A stretch of DNA of 38,960 nucleotides from Rhodopseudomonas sp. AAP120 (GTDB lineage: Bacteria > Pseudomonadota > Alphaproteobacteria > Rhizobiales > Xanthobacteraceae). The notes under the pieces were generated by a model that saw only the letters and a list, made by a program, of their open reading frames with translations, was not told where the DNA came from and ran no database searches. The DNA lies in contig NZ_LJIC01000090.1 in NCBI RefSeq assembly GCF_001295845.1, forward strand, positions 1-38,960. The letters are read 5' to 3'. Positions 27,188 to 37,183 of this stretch are shown in pieces. Both the position numbers and the translations under genes were made by a program. Position 1 is the stretch's first letter; the number at the start of each line of letters is the position of its first letter.

Positions 27188-28153
27188 TCAGGCGTTCTTG
27201 CGGGCGAACTGGCCGGTGGCGCGGAACCGCCACAGATAGGACGGCACGATTGCCTCCATCGAATCCGGCGTGATGCCGAGGCCCTGCAACGTCAGGCCGG
27301 CGCTCTTGGCGGCGTCCGACACGACATTGTCGACCTTCAGCAGCGCGACCTGGTCGGGCGTCAGCTTGAAATCGCCCGGTGCGAACTGCAGCAGCGCGGC
27401 CTGCAGGCTGGCGAGCCCGAACGGCAGCGGCAGCAGCAGCCGCTTGCGGTCGACCGTCTCGAGAATCAGCTGGATGATCTCGCGCATGGTCATCTGCTCG
27501 GGGCCGCCGAGCTCATAGGTCGCGCCCGGCTTGGTGCGGCCGTCGACCGCCTCCGCCACCGCCGCCGCGACATCGCCGACATAGACCGGCTGCAGCTTGG
27601 TGTCGGCACCGACCAGTGGCAGCACCGGCGAGATCCGCGCCAGCGCGGCGAAGCGATTGGTGAATTGATCTTCGGGGCCGAACACCACCGACGGCCGCAG
27701 GATCGTGGCATGCGGCACGGCGGCCAGCACCGCCTGCTCGCCGGCGGCCTTGGAGCGTGCGTAGCGCGACGGCGAATTGGCGTCCGCGCCGATCGCCGAG
27801 ACGTGCACCATGCGGGCTCCGATCGCCGCAGCCGCCTTCGCGACCGCAGCCGCGCCCCCGGCCTGCACGGCATCGAATCGCTGCGCGCCGCCCTCGGCCA
27901 GGATGCCGACCAGATTGATCACTAAATGCGCGTCACGCATCGCGGCCTGGATCGAGTCGGGATAGCGCAGATTAGCCTGCACGGCGTGAATCTGCCCGAC
28001 CCGGCCGAGCGGCTGCAGATGCCCGGCCAGCTCCGGCCGCCGCACCGCCACCCTGATTCGGTAATCCCGCCGGGCCAGCGCGCTGACCACATGGCGGCCG
28101 ATGAAGCCCGAACCGCCGAAAACCGTGACGAGGGTGTCGATATTCGAATGCAT
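27188..28153 (-). CDS. NDUFA9-type NAD(P)-binding SDR protein
   Basis: 321 residues, an atypical short-chain dehydrogenase like the complex I 39-kDa (NDUFA9) accessory subunit. Rossmann motif TVFGGSGFIGRHVVSALARR at the N-terminus, LVINLVGILAEGG, YARSKAAGEQAVL in place of the YxxxK pair, and ILRPSVVFGPEDQFTNRFA. The C-terminal part contains a substrate-domain-like region (PFGLASLQAALLQFAPG). In alphaproteobacteria such proteins may assist complex I or act as quinone-related reductases; the reaction is not known. The ATG at 28153 has AGGA 8 nt upstream; the longer frame runs into tRNA-Leu and is rejected. Confidence 0.9.
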   Translation of the reverse strand: MHSNIDTLVTVFGGSGFIGRHVVSALARRDYRIRVAVRRPELAGHLQPLGRVGQIHAVQANLRYPDSIQAAMRDAHLVINLVGILAEGGAQRFDAVQAGGAAAVAKAAAAIGARMVHVSAIGADANSPSRYARSKAAGEQAVLAAVPHATILRPSVVFGPEDQFTNRFAALARISPVLPLVGADTKLQPVYVGDVAAAVAEAVDGRTKPGATYELGGPEQMTMREIIQLILETVDRKRLLLPLPFGLASLQAALLQFAPGDFKLTPDQVALLKVDNVVSDAAKSAGLTLQGLGITPDSMEAIVPSYLWRFRATGQFARKNA

Positions 28154-28274
28154 GCGGGTGATCCTGGTGCGGAAAGGGCGGGCCGGAAAGCTCCGGCAAT
28201 CGCCGTTATTCTGGCGGTTTCGCGTTACGCCATCAACCTTTCGCTGTACAGCGGAATTGGCAGCGCAAAGCAAT

Positions 28275-28303
28275 TTGACATTTCCGTATCGGGTCCCTAT
28301 CAA
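28275..28303 (+). promoter_or_regulatory. Promoter of tRNA-Leu
   Basis: TTGACA (28275-28280), 17 bp, TATCAA (28298-28303), ending 9 bp before the tRNA 5' end. A perfect -35 and a 4/6 -10 with ideal spacing. Confidence 0.7.
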
Positions 28304-28312
28304 CCCGCCCGG

Positions 28313-28397
28313 GCCCAGGTGGCGGAATTGGTAGACGCGCTGGTTTCAGGTACCAGTGGGTAACACCGTGGAGGTTCGAGTCCTCTCCTGGGCACCA
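28313..28397 (+). tRNA. tRNA-Leu (CAG)
   Basis: 85-nt class II tRNA with encoded CCA. The acceptor gcccagg pairs with cctgggc. The anticodon stem ctggt / accag encloses ttcaggt, giving CAG. The long variable arm is tgggtaacaccgtgg, and the T arm is gaggttcgagtcctc. Confidence 0.98.
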
Positions 28398-28538
28398 TTT
28401 GCCCTGCCCATGCTTCGCTCTCCCTTCGTTGGTGTTGTCGTCTCGGCCGCACGGCTCGCCACTTGCTGGCTCGAGCGCTAGGTTGAGCAGCGATTCGGGG
28501 CCGTGGGCTCCGCCTTCCACAACAACGGTTTGCCGATC

Positions 28539-29153
28539 ATGACCATCCGCCTGCACCGCGGCGATCTGCCGGATCTTTCGCGCTACACCAGCTCCGTGGC
28601 GATCGACACCGAGACGATGGGGCTGCATCCGCATCGCGACCGGCTGTGCGTGGTGCAGCTCTCGAACGGCGACGGCAGTGCCGATGTGGTACAGATCCCC
28701 CGGGGGCACAGCGATGCGCCGAATTTGAAGCGGCTGCTCGGCGATCCCGGCATGGTGAAGATCTTCCATTTCGCGCGGTTCGACCTCGCCGCGCTCTACA
28801 ATGCGCTCGGCGTGATGCCGCAGCCGGTCTACTGCACCAAGATCGCGTCCCGGCTGTCGCGCACCTATACGGACCGCCACGGCCTCAAGGACCTGGTTCG
28901 CGAGCTGCTGAATGTCGACCTGTCGAAGCAGCAGCAATCCAGCGACTGGGGCGCCGAGACGCTGAGCGACGCCCAGCTGGCTTATGCGGCCTCCGACGTG
29001 CTGCATCTGCATGCGCTGCGCGACAGGCTCGACGGCATGCTGGCGCGGGAGAATCGCACCGAGCTCGCGCAGGCGTGCTTCGATTTCTTGCCCTACCGCG
29101 CGCGGCTCGACCTCGAAGGCTGGAACGAAGAGGACATCTTCGCGCATTCTTGA
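28539..29153 (+). CDS. nrnC: NanoRNase C (RNase D-like exoribonuclease)
   Basis: 204-residue DEDDy 3'-5' exoribonuclease without the HRDC domains of RNase D. Active-site residues: Asp23 and Glu25 in AIDTETMG, Asp82 in FHFARFDLAAL, and Tyr149 and Asp153 in YAASDVLHLH. RTYTDRHGLKDLVRELLNV, KQQQSSDWGAETLS and the C-terminal LEGWNEEDIFAHS match NrnC of Bartonella and Caulobacter, which replaces oligoribonuclease and degrades RNA and c-di-GMP-derived dinucleotides in alphaproteobacteria. The catalytic spacing agrees with Bartonella NrnC, offset by two. The ATG at 28539 was chosen for the family N-terminus; Shine-Dalgarno weak. Confidence 0.93.
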   Translation: MTIRLHRGDLPDLSRYTSSVAIDTETMGLHPHRDRLCVVQLSNGDGSADVVQIPRGHSDAPNLKRLLGDPGMVKIFHFARFDLAALYNALGVMPQPVYCTKIASRLSRTYTDRHGLKDLVRELLNVDLSKQQQSSDWGAETLSDAQLAYAASDVLHLHALRDRLDGMLARENRTELAQACFDFLPYRARLDLEGWNEEDIFAHS

Positions 29154-29392
29154 GGATTCCGGGCGGATCCGACACATTGGGCCGCCCCGTTTCGGTCATG
29201 TTCGTCGTCCTGATGGGCTTGTGATGGGCTCGTCCCACCGCGGGCCTCGCCTGCCGGGGCTTTAGCGACTATCTGGGGTTGCTCCCCGCGCCGGACGCGT
29301 CCGGTCGGTTCCCGATGCGGAGCAAGGACATGAGACGGTAGCGCTCGAGGCTGGCTGGATCGCGCCACGCCCGGCACCACGCGGGAGCAGCG

Positions 29393-30163
29393 GTGGCTTC
29401 GGTTCAGACGGCGTCGTATCAGGCTGGCATGAAGGCGCGCTTCGCTGCGGCGGCGCGCCACAGCCGTCTCGTGCGCACGCTGCGCATCGCGGTGCCGCTG
29501 GTGGTGGCGCTGTCGCTCGCCGCCATCGTCGCCATCTCGATCTTCAATCCGTTTCGGCTGCTGGCCAAATTGCCGCTCGACATCGGCGACCTGGTGGTCT
29601 CGGGCACCAAGATCACGATGGAATCGCCGCATCTGGCCGGCTTCACCAATGACGGCCGCCCCTACGAGATGTGGGCGCGCTCGGCCACCCAAGACCTCAC
29701 CAGCCAGGACCACGTCGACCTGCACACGTTGCGGGCCAAGTTGGTCAGCGACGACCAGTCGACGGTGGTGATCGAGGCTCGCGACGGCAAGTTCAACACC
29801 AAGGCGCAGATGCTGAATCTACAGAAGGACGTGTATCTGCGCTCCTCGACCGGCAGCGAGGCCTGGATGACCCAGGCCGACGTCGACATGGGGAAGGGCA
29901 CGGTTTCGTCGGACGAGCCGGTCGACGTCAAATGGCTCGGCGGCAAGTTGCGCGGTCAGCGGCTGCGGATTACCGAGAAGGGCGATGTGATCCGATTCGA
30001 AGGCGGGGTGGTGATGAATCTGGACAACGCCCGGCTGCCGGACGCCTCCGAGGAGGCCGAAGCCCAGCCCCCGTCCGCGCCCGCCGTAACCACGAAAATC
30101 GACCAGACGACGCCGAAGGCTAAGTCGTCCGGCCAACGCCAACGCGAAGTGAACCATCCATGA
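29393..30163 (+). CDS. lptC: LPS export ABC transporter periplasmic protein LptC
   Basis: Bitopic inner-membrane protein that receives LPS from LptBFG and passes it to LptA. 256 residues. A cytoplasmic N-terminus, one membrane helix (TLRIAVPLVVALSLAAIVAI, about residues 35-54), then a beta-jellyroll periplasmic domain (LVVSGTKITMESPHLAGFTN, LQKDVYLRSSTG, KLRGQRLRITEKGDVIRFEG, VVMNLDN). The C-terminal 40 residues are Pro/Ala/Lys-rich. A GTG at 29393 with GGGAG 5 nt upstream is chosen; an ATG at 29429 is possible. Overlaps lptA (ATGA). Confidence 0.93.
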   Translation: MASVQTASYQAGMKARFAAAARHSRLVRTLRIAVPLVVALSLAAIVAISIFNPFRLLAKLPLDIGDLVVSGTKITMESPHLAGFTNDGRPYEMWARSATQDLTSQDHVDLHTLRAKLVSDDQSTVVIEARDGKFNTKAQMLNLQKDVYLRSSTGSEAWMTQADVDMGKGTVSSDEPVDVKWLGGKLRGQRLRITEKGDVIRFEGGVVMNLDNARLPDASEEAEAQPPSAPAVTTKIDQTTPKAKSSGQRQREVNHP

Positions 30164-30825
30164 TCGCTGCCGGTCTCCGCTCCGCCCGCCGCGTCCTGCT
30201 CGGGGTCGCCGGCGCCGCGCTTCTCGCCGCCGCGACGAGCGCGCCATGCCTGGCGCAGAGCACCATGCAGGGCGTGCCGAACGCGATGCAGGGCTTTTCG
30301 CAAAATCGCGATCAGCCGATCCAGATCGAATCCGACACGCTCGAGGTTCGCGATAAGAAGAAGGAGGCGACCTTCGCGGGCAGCGTCAAAGTTGTCCAGG
30401 GCGACACCACCATGACGTCCAGAAGCCTCGTGGTGTTCTACGATCAGGATCAGCAGCAGGACACCGCCGCCAAACAGGCGAAGCGCAAGACGATGCCTGC
30501 GGCGGCGCCCGGCCCCGGCGGCACCTCGTCGATCCGGCGACTGGAGGCCAAGGGCAATGTCGTGGTCACCCAGAAGGATCAGATCGTGACCGGCGAAACG
30601 GCGGTGTTCGACACCAAGACCAATCTGGTAACCATGCTGGGCAACGTCGTGCTGACGCAGGGCAAGAACGTGGTGCGCGGCGACCGGCTGCTGGTCGACA
30701 TGACCACGGGCGTGTCCCGGGTCGAATCCAACAGCGGCCGGGTGCAGGGCCTGTTTCAATCCTCCGGCAGCGGCACCGGCGGGCCGCTCGGCCTCGGGCC
30801 CCCCGCCGCCGGACAGAAGAAGTGA
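30160..30825 (+). CDS. lptA: LPS transport periplasmic protein LptA
   Basis: Periplasmic bridge protein of the Lpt machine. 221 residues. It starts with a Sec signal peptide (RVLLGVAGAALLAAATSAPC, cleavage near LAQ-S). The OstA-like beta-jellyroll follows: QPIQIESDTLEVRDKKKEAT, FAGSVKVVQGDTTMTSRSLV, LEAKGNVVVTQKDQIVTGET, VTMLGNVVLTQGKNVVRGDR, VDMTTGVSRVE. A Gln/Lys/Pro-rich insertion interrupts the middle. The ATG at 30160 overlaps the lptC stop. lptB follows after 57 bp. Confidence 0.95.
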   Translation: MIAAGLRSARRVLLGVAGAALLAAATSAPCLAQSTMQGVPNAMQGFSQNRDQPIQIESDTLEVRDKKKEATFAGSVKVVQGDTTMTSRSLVVFYDQDQQQDTAAKQAKRKTMPAAAPGPGGTSSIRRLEAKGNVVVTQKDQIVTGETAVFDTKTNLVTMLGNVVLTQGKNVVRGDRLLVDMTTGVSRVESNSGRVQGLFQSSGSGTGGPLGLGPPAAGQKK

Positions 30826-30882
30826 CGGCGTACACGCATTCGACCGTAGCGCGGCGCGTCCCAAAGGCTGATCGGTAGCGGC

Positions 30883-31839
<957 letters not shown>

Positions 31840-32004
31840 TCGGTTGCAGTTCGCCTCCCGACGCGGCATGCTGAGGTGCCTTGCTCCTCCCGCCTCGATG
31901 CCGGCTGGGCCGCCTACTCCAAATTTCCAATTCGTCAAGGCGTGTACATCAGCCGCGGAAAGGCGTAAGCAAGAAACGGACCAACTTGGATCGTTCTTGC
32001 CGCC

Positions 32005-33633
32005 ATGGCACTAACTCAACGCCTCGAGTTCCGACAGTCGCAGTCGCTGGTGATGACGCCGCAGCTGATGCAGGCGATCAAGCTGCTGCAATTGTCCAAT
32101 CTGGACCTCGCGACGTTCGTCGAAGACGAGCTCGAAAAAAATCCATTGCTTGATCGGGCGACCGACACGCCGGAAGCGCCGGTCGCGGGCGAGCCGGCGA
32201 TGGAGCGCGGCGACGTCGGCGGCGATGAGTTCGGCAGTGGCGAGGGCGGCGGCGAGGGCGGAGAGTTCGCGGCGCCGGACTCGTTCGAGCCCGGTACCGA
32301 AGAGTGGATGCACCGCGATCTCGGCAGCCGCAGCGACATCGAGCAGACGCTCGACACCGGCATGGAGAACGTCTTTCCCGAGGAGCCGGCCGAGGCTGCG
32401 GCGCGCGCCGCGCAGGATGCGGCACCGTCCTCCTACACCGAATGGGGCGGCGGCGCCTCCAGCGACGAGGGCTACAATCTCGAAGCCTTCGTCGCCGCCG
32501 AATCCTCACTCGCCGATCATCTGGCCGAACAACTTGCGGTGGCTTTGACCGGCCAGTCCGAACGTATGATCGGCCAATACCTGATCGACCTCGTCGATGA
32601 GGCCGGCTACCTGCCGGCCGATCTCGGGGATGCGGCCGAACGCCTCGGCACCACGCAGGCCGAGGTCGAAGCGGTGGTCGGCGTGCTGCAGACATTCGAC
32701 CCGCCTGGTATCTGCGCGCGCTCGCTGGCCGAATGTCTCGCCATCCAGCTGCGCGAACTCGACCGGTTCGACCCGGCCATGCAGGCGCTGATCGAACATC
32801 TCGATCTGCTCGCCAAGCGCGACGTCGCCAGCCTGCGCAAGATCTGCGGCGTCGACGACGAAGACCTCGCCGACATGATCGGCGAAATCCGTCACCTCGA
32901 TCCGAAGCCCGGCCTGAAGTTCGGCTCGTCGCGGGTGCAGACCGTGGTGCCCGACGTGTTCGTCCGCCCCGGCCCGGACGGCGGCTGGCTGGTCGAGCTC
33001 AACAGCGACACGCTGCCGAAAGTCTTGGTCAACCAGTCGTACTACTCGGAGCTGTCGAAGACGATCCGCAAGGACGGCGACAAGTCGTACTTCTCCGACT
33101 GTCTGCAGAATGCCACCTGGCTGGTCCGCGCGCTCGATCAGCGCGCCCGCACCATCCTCAAGGTTGCGACCGAGATCGTGCGTCAGCAGGACGGCTTCTT
33201 CACCCACGGCGTGGCACACCTGCGCCCGTTGAATCTGAAGGCCGTCGCGGACGCGATCCAGATGCACGAATCGACGGTGTCGCGCGTCACCGCCAACAAG
33301 TACATGGCGACCAACCGCGGCACCTTTGAACTAAAGTATTTCTTTACCGCGTCGATCGCATCCGCGGACGGCGGCGAGGCGCATTCGGCCGAAGCCGTGC
33401 GCCATCACATTCGGCAATTGATCGACGGCGAAGATCCGTCGGCCATCCTCTCCGACGACACCATCGTCGAGAAGCTGCGCGAAGCCGGCATCGATATTGC
33501 GCGCCGCACTGTGGCCAAATATCGCGAGGCGATGCGCATTCCCTCCTCCGTGCAACGACGACGCGACAAGCAAAGCGTGCTCGGTGCGGCTCTGACGGCG
33601 GCGGATCGCTCCCGCGACACCGCCCCGGCTTGA
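32005..33633 (+). CDS. rpoN: RNA polymerase sigma-54 factor
   Basis: Sigma-54 directs RNA polymerase to -24/-12 promoters that need activators such as NtrC or NifA. 542 residues. Region I is Gln/Leu-rich (RLEFRQSQSLVMTPQLMQAI); region II is acidic (about 45-150). The core-binding domain includes GICARSLAECLAIQLREL. The HTH region has LNLKAVADAIQMHESTVSRV, and the RpoN box ARRTVAKYRE spans residues 499-508. No clear Shine-Dalgarno precedes the ATG. Followed 53 bp later by hpf. Confidence 0.97.
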   Translation: MALTQRLEFRQSQSLVMTPQLMQAIKLLQLSNLDLATFVEDELEKNPLLDRATDTPEAPVAGEPAMERGDVGGDEFGSGEGGGEGGEFAAPDSFEPGTEEWMHRDLGSRSDIEQTLDTGMENVFPEEPAEAAARAAQDAAPSSYTEWGGGASSDEGYNLEAFVAAESSLADHLAEQLAVALTGQSERMIGQYLIDLVDEAGYLPADLGDAAERLGTTQAEVEAVVGVLQTFDPPGICARSLAECLAIQLRELDRFDPAMQALIEHLDLLAKRDVASLRKICGVDDEDLADMIGEIRHLDPKPGLKFGSSRVQTVVPDVFVRPGPDGGWLVELNSDTLPKVLVNQSYYSELSKTIRKDGDKSYFSDCLQNATWLVRALDQRARTILKVATEIVRQQDGFFTHGVAHLRPLNLKAVADAIQMHESTVSRVTANKYMATNRGTFELKYFFTASIASADGGEAHSAEAVRHHIRQLIDGEDPSAILSDDTIVEKLREAGIDIARRTVAKYREAMRIPSSVQRRRDKQSVLGAALTAADRSRDTAPA

Positions 33634-33686
33634 TTACGCCGCTGCTCGGACTACTGTCAGTACCCCAAAGACAAACGAGGCATCCC

Positions 33687-34295
33687 ATGACCATCCGGGT
33701 CTCCGGCAAAAGCATCAGCGTCGGCGAAGCCCTGCGCGGCCGTGTCAGCGAGCGCACCGAAGAAGTGCTGCGCAAATATTTCGACGGCAACTACTCGGGC
33801 CACATCACGCTGAGCAAAGACGGTTTCGGATTCCGCACCGACTGTGCGCTGCACCTCGATTCCGGCATCACGCTGGAAGCCGAGTCGAATGCGGCCGACG
33901 CCTATGCGAGCGCCGACCAGGCGCTACTGCAGATCGAGAAGCGCCTGCGCCGCTACAAGAGCCGGCTGAAGGATCGCTCCGCCCGCAAGGCGCACGCCGA
34001 GGCCACTGCCTTGGCCGAACTGGCGATCGCGCCGGTCGACGTCCCGAGCTACGTGATCGAGGCGCCCGGCGACGAGGAGCATCGCGAGGACGCCTACAAT
34101 CCGGTGATCATCGCCGAGGCCACCACCGCGATGAAACGGCTGTCGGTCAGCGAAGCCGTCGTCGAACTCGACCTCACCGGCGCGCCGGTGCTGGTGTTCC
34201 TGCATGGCGGCTCGGGCCGCGTGAACATCATCTATCGCCGCGTCGACGGAAATATCGGCTGGATCGATCCGCCCACAGTGAACGCTGCCGCCTGA
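33687..34295 (+). CDS. hpf: Ribosome hibernation promoting factor, long form
   Basis: 202 residues. An N-terminal ribosome-binding domain (MTIRVSGKSISVGEALRGRV, RKYFDGNYSGHITLSKDGFG, ALLQIEKRLRRYKSRLKDR) and a C-terminal dimerisation domain (MKRLSVSEAVVELDLTGAPV, VFLHGGSGRVNIIYRRVDGN, IGWIDP). Long HPF both inactivates and dimerises 70S ribosomes into 100S in stationary phase. The ATG at 33687 gives the family N-terminus. Its position between rpoN and ptsN is conserved in proteobacteria. Confidence 0.95.
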   Translation: MTIRVSGKSISVGEALRGRVSERTEEVLRKYFDGNYSGHITLSKDGFGFRTDCALHLDSGITLEAESNAADAYASADQALLQIEKRLRRYKSRLKDRSARKAHAEATALAELAIAPVDVPSYVIEAPGDEEHREDAYNPVIIAEATTAMKRLSVSEAVVELDLTGAPVLVFLHGGSGRVNIIYRRVDGNIGWIDPPTVNAAA

Positions 34296-34311
34296 CGGTG
34301 GTTAGCGGCGT

Positions 34312-34340
34312 GGCCGTCCCGCTTCGCGTGTGAGACGGCC
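34312..34340 (+). terminator. Possible terminator hairpin after hpf
   Basis: ggccgtc (34312-34318) pairs with gacggcc (34334-34340) with a 15-nt loop, 16 bp after the hpf stop. No T-run follows, so this is a weak call. Confidence 0.3.
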
Positions 34341-34567
34341 ATTGACGCCCGGCGGCGGCTCTGCCTATGGTCCGCCGCCCTCCGAGCCGGAGCCGGAACG
34401 GCCGGACTTTGCCACCGCCGGCAGGGGTGATAGATTAGCTAGGCCGATGAATTCAGGGAGCTTTCCTCCGGCCGCAAATGGCCGGTTGATGCACCGAAAT
34501 CGAGCTTGACGCAGCCTGCCCCTGTCCTATTTCACAACGACAGCACACCACATCCTCGGAACGCCGC

Positions 34568-35029
34568 ATGACGATTACCGATCTGGTCGCGCCCGAGGCG
34601 GTTATCCCGGCGTTAAAAGTCATCAGTAAGAAACAGGCGCTGCAGGAACTTGCCGCGCGCGCCGCGGAACTCTCCGGACAGAACGAGCGATCGATCTTCG
34701 AAGTGTTGCTGCAGCGCGAAAAGCTCGGCACCACCGCGGTCGGCTACGGCGTCGCCATTCCGCACGGCAAGCTGCCGAAGCTCGACAAGCTGTTCGGCCT
34801 GTTCGCCCGGCTCGAACGCCCGATCGATTTCGAGGCGATGGACGGCCAGCCGGTCGACCTGATCTTCCTGCTGCTGGCGCCGGAAGGCGCGGGCGCCGAT
34901 CATCTCAAGGCGCTGGCGCGGATCGCCCGTTTGCTGCGCGACCAGGACGTCGCCAAGAAGCTGCGCGCCTCGCGCGACGCCCAGGCGATCTACTCGGTGC
35001 TGGCGCTGCCGCCGGCGACGGCGGCCTGA
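34568..35029 (+). CDS. ptsN: PTS IIA-like nitrogen regulatory protein PtsN
   Basis: EIIA-Ntr of the nitrogen phosphotransferase system, a regulator phosphorylated by NPr and linked to potassium, nitrogen and stress control. 153 residues. The phospho-histidine His66 lies in TAVGYGVAIPHGKLPKL; VDLIFLLLAPEGAGADHLKA and LARIARLLRDQDVAKKLR complete the IIA(fru) fold. ATG at 34568; Shine-Dalgarno weak. It lies 272 bp after hpf, so it may have its own promoter. Confidence 0.95.
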   Translation: MTITDLVAPEAVIPALKVISKKQALQELAARAAELSGQNERSIFEVLLQREKLGTTAVGYGVAIPHGKLPKLDKLFGLFARLERPIDFEAMDGQPVDLIFLLLAPEGAGADHLKALARIARLLRDQDVAKKLRASRDAQAIYSVLALPPATAA

Positions 35030-35184
35030 CATCCGGCCAACGAGCGGCGTTGTGCGCCGCTACGCTCATCAATCAGTTGGTGTAGGGAGAGGCGCCTGAG
35101 CAAACGCTCGGTGCCCCGACGTGGTAAGAATACGCAGCTCCGCGGAGTCCGTTGCCGGACACCGCGTCTGCAACTATGCGCCGA

Positions 35185-35469
35185 TCAGTGGACGCTGACC
35201 GCCTGAAGCTCCTGGCTCCAGGCATTCGCCACCGCGGCTTCGCGGCTGTCTGTCAGCATGATCGGCGTGCCGTCGGCGGAATGCAGCGCGAACAGCTTGA
35301 GGCCGGGCGCGATCTGCGGCGCCTGCGGGAAGAGGCCGGGCACGTCCTCGGAGCGGATCTGCTTCACATAGGCGATGTGACCTTCGCCCAGATGCGCCAG
35401 CGCTTCCGGCGTGACGTGGACATTCTCGTGCGTTGCTGTACCCGGGTCGGCTGTAACTAAGTCAGTCAT
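35185..35469 (-). CDS. DUF1150 family protein
   Basis: 94-residue small protein with the DUF1150 core ALAHLGEGHIAYVKQIRSED and KLFALHSADGTPIMLTDSRE, ending AVANAWSQELQAVSVH. The family is limited to alphaproteobacteria and is usually encoded next to a small heat-shock protein; no function is known. The ATG at 35469 has AGGAG 8 nt upstream. It follows hsp20 after 50 bp, so it is probably in the same heat-regulated transcript. Confidence 0.9.
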   Translation of the reverse strand: MTDLVTADPGTATHENVHVTPEALAHLGEGHIAYVKQIRSEDVPGLFPQAPQIAPGLKLFALHSADGTPIMLTDSREAAVANAWSQELQAVSVH

Positions 35470-35519
35470 GGTCTCGACTCCTGTTAGAGACTAAGCGGTC
35501 GAGTCCGCTACTCGTTCCA

Positions 35520-35945
35520 TTATTCGTGTTCGGTGATGGCGATTGTCTTAATCACCCGTTCAGGCTCAGGCCGGACCAGATCGATGGACAACAACCCGTT
35601 CTTCAGATCCGCACCCAGCACCTGCATCCCCTCCGCCAGCACGAAGGTGCGCTGGAAGTGGCGCGCGGCGATGCCGCGATGGATGTATTGCCGGGCTTTG
35701 TCATCCTGCTGGCGACCCCGAATGACGAGTTGATTTTCCTCAATCGTCACATCGAGTTGATCGCGGGTAAAACCCGCAACCGCGAGCGTGATCCGGAGCT
35801 TTTCAGGATCGCCGCTGCTGCGTTCGCAGCGCTCGATGTTGTAGGGCGGGTAGCCGTCGGCACCCTTGACGACGCGGTCGAGCGCACGCTCGATCTCGTC
35901 GAATCCCAGCAGAAAGGGACTGGACAACGTAGGAACACGAGACAT
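35520..35945 (-). CDS. Small heat-shock protein Hsp20 (IbpA/HspD-like)
   Basis: ATP-independent chaperone of 141 residues. Short N-terminal arm (MSRVPTLSSPFLLGFDEIER), then an alpha-crystallin domain (PPYNIERCERSSGDPEKLRI, VAGFTRDQLDVTIEENQLVI, YIHRGIAARHFQRTFVLAEG) and a C-terminal strand GLLSIDLVRPEPERV. The ATG at 35945 is chosen because the longer frame would pass through the thermometer hairpins; AGGA lies 7 nt upstream, inside a hairpin. Expected control is at translation by the ROSE-like leader. Confidence 0.94.
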   Translation of the reverse strand: MSRVPTLSSPFLLGFDEIERALDRVVKGADGYPPYNIERCERSSGDPEKLRITLAVAGFTRDQLDVTIEENQLVIRGRQQDDKARQYIHRGIAARHFQRTFVLAEGMQVLGADLKNGLLSIDLVRPEPERVIKTIAITEHE

Positions 35946-36025
35946 CACAAAGTCCTCTCGAAGCGACTTTGAGGGGGTCCTTGCGGCACCCCGCTGACCT
36001 TCCGGCATCGTGCCGGCCGGTCGAA
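35946..36025 (-). ncRNA. ROSE-type RNA thermometer in the hsp20 5' UTR
   Basis: On the minus strand the last hairpin (35970-35949) has outer stem AAAG / CUUU. Inside it UCGCU (35966-35962) pairs with the Shine-Dalgarno AGGA (35956-35953) with one unpaired G, closed by loop UCGAG. UYGCU opposite AGGA with the bulged G is the hallmark of ROSE elements. Two more hairpins lie upstream: GGGGU / ACCCC (about 35992-35974) and CCGGC / GCCGG (about 36016-36002). The start codon is 7 nt after AGGA. ROSE elements repress small heat-shock genes at low temperature in Bradyrhizobium and relatives. Confidence 0.82.
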
Positions 36026-36028
36026 ACC

Positions 36029-36058
36029 AATATGGGCAGTGCAAGATACGGCTTCAAG
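36029..36058 (-). promoter_or_regulatory. Promoter of hsp20 (sigma-70 or RpoH-type)
   Basis: On the minus strand CTTGAA (36058-36053) and CCCATAT (36036-36030) are 16 bp apart, resembling a heat-shock sigma-32 promoter. The same bases read as TTGAAG-17-CATATT for sigma-70. The transcript would begin near 36022, just before the thermometer hairpins. Confidence 0.5.
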
Positions 36059-36089
36059 CACCCCGAAACAACGAATTTGTGCAGCGCCT

Positions 36090-37181
<1,092 letters not shown>

Positions 37182-37183
37182 GC

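Noticed and set aside
28233-29177. Minus-strand 314-residue frame containing GEDSNLHG
   Set aside because: It covers the antisense of tRNA-Leu and the shadow of nrnC; nrnC has clear catalytic motifs on the other strand.
29291-29304. Perfect palindrome ccggacgcgtccgg before lptC
   Set aside because: Short GC-rich palindromes arise often by chance here, and no known operator matches.
35042-35061. Hairpin agcggcg / cgccgct after ptsN
   Set aside because: Seven-bp stem without a T-run; too weak to call a terminator.
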